A DNA stretch of 64,000 nt from JAHEEL01 sp963836085 (GTDB lineage Bacteria > Actinomycetota > Acidimicrobiia > Spongiisociales > UBA5794), in contig CAWIHT010000002.1 in NCBI GenBank assembly GCA_963836085.1, positions 186,001 to 250,000 of the forward strand, read 5' to 3'. The translations under genes and the position numbers were made by a program. This document shows positions 60,788 to 64,000 of this stretch, in pieces. The stretch's first letter is position 1, and each line of letters begins with the position of its first letter. The notes beneath the pieces were generated by a model. It saw nothing but the letters and a program-made list of their open reading frames with translations, did no database searches and had not been told where the DNA came from.

Positions 60788-63019
60788 ATGACCGCATTGG
60801 TCGCACGGCTGCGCTCCATCGGAGCGAACGACGGCAAGGGCCTTGGCACGTTCGTCGGAGTCTTCACTCCGTCGATCCTCACCATCCTCGGCGTCATCCT
60901 CTATCTGCGCGCTGGATGGGTCGTCGGAAACGTCGGCCTCGTCGGTGCCCTCGCCATCGTGGTGCTGGCGAACCTCATCACCCTTGCCACGGCGCTGTCG
61001 GTGTCGTCCGTGGCTACCAACATGGAGGTGGGGCCCGGCGGTGCGTACTACATCATCTCGCGCAGCCTCGGCGTCGAGATTGGTGCCGCCATCGGCCTGC
61101 CGCTGTTCCTCGCCCAGGCGTTCTCGATCACGCTCTACGCCTACGGTCTTGCGGAGTCGCTCCAATACGTGTGGTCCGACCTTCCGCAGATGCCGGTCGC
61201 CGCAGTCACCGTTCTCCTGGTTGCGCTGCTTGCCGCACGCGGCGCCGGAGTCGCCCTCCGACTGCAGCTGCCGATCATGGTTGCGATCGCACTCTCGCTG
61301 ATCGTGCTTTTCATCGGCGTCGCCAGATCGGTGCCGGAAAGCGTCGACCTTGTCGCCCGTGTCCGCGACCCAGTGAGCTTCTGGGCCGTGTTCGCTGTGT
61401 TCTTCCCCGCGGTGACCGGGATCATGGCCGGGATCTCGCTATCGGGCGATCTCAAGAACCCAACCCGATCGATCCCGAAGGGCACGATCGCTGCGGTGCT
61501 CGTCGGATTCGCTGTGTACGTGGGAGTCACCATCGGGCTGGCACTCGTGGCGTCGCCGGAGGCGCTGGTCAACGAACCGCTCATCTGGTTCACGATCGCC
61601 GGCGGGCTTGCCTTCCTGATCTTCCCCGGCCTGTGGGGAGCGATCTTCTCCTCCGCAGTCGGCAGTGTGCTGGGGGCTCCCCGAACGCTCGAGGCGCTGG
61701 TCAACGATCGCATCTTGCCCGCTCCGTTCGCCGCCAAGATCGGGAGGATTCAGGGTCCGGGCGTGCCGCTGCTGATCACGACTGCGATCGCGTTCCTCGC
61801 AGTAGGCCTCGGCGGCCTCAACGCAGTCGCGCCCATCCTCACCATGTTCTTCCTGACGACGTACGGCATGGTCAACCTCGTCGCCGGACTCGAGCGGCTC
61901 AGCGGCGATCCGTCGTTCCGGCCAACGATGAAGGTGCACTGGGCCATCTCGCTCGGCGGCGCTGCGGCGTGCTTCTGGGCCATGTTCCTCATCAACCCGG
62001 TGGCCTCGTTGCTTGCACTCATCATCGAATTGGGGATCTACCTGCTGGTGCGTCGGCGGGCGCTGACGGCACGCTGGGGCGACGTGCGCCGCAGCGCGTT
62101 GGTCTCGTTCGTCCGCTCGACCGTGCTGCAGCTGCGGCGCCTTCCTGAGGAGCCCCGTAACTGGCGACCGAACATCCTGATGTTCACCACCGACCCCGAG
62201 CGAGATCTCCCGACCGCCCGATTCGCGAACTGGCTCGTCCAAGATCGCGGGATCCTGACCGTGAACCAACTGATTGAGGGATCCATCGCCGACCACGTGC
62301 ATCAGCTCCCGGACGCCGTGCACGATCTGAATGTCTCACTCGAACGGGCCGGGCTGACCGGATTCGGCGAGGTGGAGATCGTTCCGGACATCGCCCGGGG
62401 CATGGTGTCGGTCGCACAGTCGAACGGCATCGCCGGGATCGCATCGAATACGGTGCTGTTCGGCTGGCGGGAGCGGCGCGACGAGATGGCGACTGTGCTG
62501 CGGGCCATCGAAGACCTTTCGCTCCTCAAGAAGTCGAGCGTGATCTGCCGGCCCGTTCCTCAGCGCCTCGCTCCCACCGGGCGGTCGATCAACGTGTGGT
62601 GGGGCGGGATGCAGCAGAATGGAGATTTGCTCGTCCTCTTCGCCCACCTGCTCTCACTCGACCCCGGGTGGCGTGACGCCAAGATCAGCATCAAGTCGAT
62701 CGCGACCTCGGACATGATGGCCCAGCGGACCGAGCGCTCACTCGACGCGATGCTCAAAGCCGCACGAATCGGGGCCGAGTTCGAGGTAATCCGCAAGCCC
62801 GAGGGCCAGTCGATTCAAGAGATCATCCACAGCCGATCGAAGGACGCCGAGGTGGTGTTCCTCGGCATGAAGGAGATCGAACCGGACGAGGCCGAAGGGC
62901 AGGTTGATCGCTTGCTCGACCTGATGTCGGGATTGCAGACGGTTCTGCTGGTCCGCAACTCCGGTCAATTCCGGGGCCAACTCCTCGGAGTCGAGCCGGC
63001 GACAACCCATCTGGTTTAG
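60788..63019 (+). CDS. SLC12-like cation-chloride cotransporter family permease
   Basis: The 743-residue protein begins with the CCC signature GLGTFVGVFTPSILTILGVILYLR (in parts) and has about 12 TM helices to residue ~420. GIMAGISLSGDLKNPTRSIP is the second conserved block. The soluble C-terminal domain (RNWRPNILMF to the end) resembles the SLC12 C-terminus and contains a USP-like fold (DAEVVFLGMKEIE). Eukaryotic relatives move Na/K/Cl; bacterial members are largely unstudied, and some transport amino acids. Confidence 0.87.
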   Translation: MTALVARLRSIGANDGKGLGTFVGVFTPSILTILGVILYLRAGWVVGNVGLVGALAIVVLANLITLATALSVSSVATNMEVGPGGAYYIISRSLGVEIGAAIGLPLFLAQAFSITLYAYGLAESLQYVWSDLPQMPVAAVTVLLVALLAARGAGVALRLQLPIMVAIALSLIVLFIGVARSVPESVDLVARVRDPVSFWAVFAVFFPAVTGIMAGISLSGDLKNPTRSIPKGTIAAVLVGFAVYVGVTIGLALVASPEALVNEPLIWFTIAGGLAFLIFPGLWGAIFSSAVGSVLGAPRTLEALVNDRILPAPFAAKIGRIQGPGVPLLITTAIAFLAVGLGGLNAVAPILTMFFLTTYGMVNLVAGLERLSGDPSFRPTMKVHWAISLGGAAACFWAMFLINPVASLLALIIELGIYLLVRRRALTARWGDVRRSALVSFVRSTVLQLRRLPEEPRNWRPNILMFTTDPERDLPTARFANWLVQDRGILTVNQLIEGSIADHVHQLPDAVHDLNVSLERAGLTGFGEVEIVPDIARGMVSVAQSNGIAGIASNTVLFGWRERRDEMATVLRAIEDLSLLKKSSVICRPVPQRLAPTGRSINVWWGGMQQNGDLLVLFAHLLSLDPGWRDAKISIKSIATSDMMAQRTERSLDAMLKAARIGAEFEVIRKPEGQSIQEIIHSRSKDAEVVFLGMKEIEPDEAEGQVDRLLDLMSGLQTVLLVRNSGQFRGQLLGVEPATTHLV

Positions 63020-63110
63020 AGGGCGTCCTCTCGGCGAGCGTCGACAGCCGTTCTCGGACTCAGCGGCGACAGTCCGGGGTTCAGGGTGTATCTCCCTATC
63101 ATCGACTCAT

Positions 63111-64000
63111 ATGCACTATGACCTCACGACGCTGCCCAACGGGCTGCGGATCATCTCCCAGGACATGCCCTCGCTGCGCTCTCTGTCGATCGGAGCGTGG
63201 GTCGGAACGGGGAGCCGCGACGAAACGCCCGTCGAAGCCGGGGCGAGCCACTTTCTCGAGCACCTGCTCTTCAAGGGTTCGGACACCTGGTCGGCGCGGA
63301 GGATCAGCGAGACCTTCGACGCGATCGGCGCACGTCACAACGCATTCACCTCCAAGGAGTACACCTGCTACTGGGCACGCGTTCGAGACGCCGATCTCGA
63401 CCTCGGCGTAGAGATCCTCGGTGAGATGATTCAGCGACCGGCCTTCCGTCAGGAGGAGATCGACAACGAGCGCGGCGTCGTCCTCGAAGAGATCAACATG
63501 AACGAGGACGACCCGACCGACGTCGCCCACGAGCAGTTCATCACCGCCTTGTGGGGGGATCATCCGTTGGCGCCACCGATTCTTGGCACCAGAGACTCGA
63601 TCACCACGATGACGCGTGACACGATCAGCGGATACTGGGGTCGGCGGTACGCGCCGGAGTCGACGGTGATCGCCGCGGCAGGCCGGATCGACCACGCAAC
63701 GCTGGTCGAGACGGTCGGACGTGCATTTGGCGGCTGGGAAGGATCAGCGGATGGGAGAGACCTCTCGACGCCGGATCCGGAAACTCGCGTCGCCGTCCGC
63801 CATCGCGACACCGAGCAGGCTCACCTCATTCTCGGTGGACCAAGCATCACCCGTGACGACGACCGCCGCTATGCGTTGCTCATCGCTGACCACGTACTTG
63901 GGGGCGGCATGTCGAGCCGCCTGTTCCGGGAGATCCGCGAATCACGCGGTCTCGCCTACGCGGTCCACGCATTCCGGATGCCGTTCACCGACGCCGGTGC
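63111..64000 (+). CDS. M16 family zinc peptidase (3' end missing)
   Basis: The frame is open from ATG 63111 to the end of the window (296 codons). The inverted zinc motif HxxEH is HFLEH (47-51), followed by LLFKG, and a downstream ligand region NERGVVLEEINM. The R/Y region GGGMSSRLFREIRESRGLAYAVHAF is typical of processing-peptidase-like bacterial M16 enzymes. In many Actinomycetota this gene follows pnp directly; here it lies about 60 kb away. Confidence 0.93.
   Translation, partial: MHYDLTTLPNGLRIISQDMPSLRSLSIGAWVGTGSRDETPVEAGASHFLEHLLFKGSDTWSARRISETFDAIGARHNAFTSKEYTCYWARVRDADLDLGVEILGEMIQRPAFRQEEIDNERGVVLEEINMNEDDPTDVAHEQFITALWGDHPLAPPILGTRDSITTMTRDTISGYWGRRYAPESTVIAAAGRIDHATLVETVGRAFGGWEGSADGRDLSTPDPETRVAVRHRDTEQAHLILGGPSITRDDDRRYALLIADHVLGGGMSSRLFREIRESRGLAYAVHAFRMPFTDAG

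Overview
The window is a GC-rich, gene-dense bacterial chromosome segment with short or overlapping intergenic junctions, many ATGA start/stop overlaps and frequent GTG/TTG starts. Gene content points to the Actinomycetota, and I infer an Acidimicrobiia-like lineage. The evidence is a mycobacterial-type ImuA'/ImuB/DnaE2 mutasome with TCGAAC-N4-GTTCGA LexA boxes, a BTAD/SARP regulator fused to a STAND NTPase, a HicB-like/DUF4097 pair, and DUF4032, TIGR03084 and DUF222-HNH proteins. No phage, plasmid, CRISPR array, rRNA or tRNA was found.

Layout. 0-3 kb: end of rpsO, a perfect hairpin, pnp, a terminator and dodecin. 3.1-5.3 kb: LexA box, imuA', imuB. 5.3-7.3 kb: plsC and a YcaQ-type glycosylase, divergent. 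7.35-13.5 kb: a 1313-residue SARP-STAND-TM-solute-binding chimera, a membrane protein with a near-perfect 38-residue tandem repeat, and a membrane-anchored beta-propeller-like protein. 13.6-15.1 kb: SDR and isochorismatase-like hydrolase. 15.1-19.5 kb (minus): a thiamine salvage operon, TPP riboswitch-thiN-thiB-thiP-thiQ. 19.5-20.9 kb: a palindromic operator, a 43-residue ORF, a HicB/RHH-like protein and DUF4097. 21-28 kb: uridine kinase, SGNH hydrolase, ychF, LCP ligase, ACT protein. 28.4-31.7 kb: second LexA box and dnaE2. 31.7-44.9 kb: metabolic and envelope genes, including an AroQ-alpha/beta-hydrolase fusion and three lipoproteins in a row. 45-49.3 kb: Lhr helicase. 49.6-55 kb: BtpA-like, DinB-like, LOG, HAD, AsnA, Tam. 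55.1-56.5 kb: a frameshifted DUF222-HNH gene and a REP-like palindromic element. 56.5-60.2 kb (minus): a tight operon of CobT-like VWA protein, CobS-like AAA protein and YajQ. 60.3-64 kb: ArfB, an SLC12-type transporter and the start of an M16 peptidase.

How parts work together. The two LexA boxes are identical over 16 bp and lie about 25 kb apart, so imuA'-imuB and dnaE2 should be induced together as one translesion mutasome despite being unlinked. The thiamine operon pairs ThiBPQ uptake with thiamine pyrophosphokinase under a TPP riboswitch. The 7.35-13.5 kb cluster looks like an uncharacterised envelope-sensing module: its large protein places a cytoplasmic DNA-binding regulator, a signalling NTPase, a membrane segment and an apparently extracellular sugar-binding-protein-like sensor in one chain. 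It is my best candidate for a poorly described system. The CobT/CobS-like/YajQ operon, with degenerate AAA motifs, and the HicB/DUF4097 operon with its operator come next.
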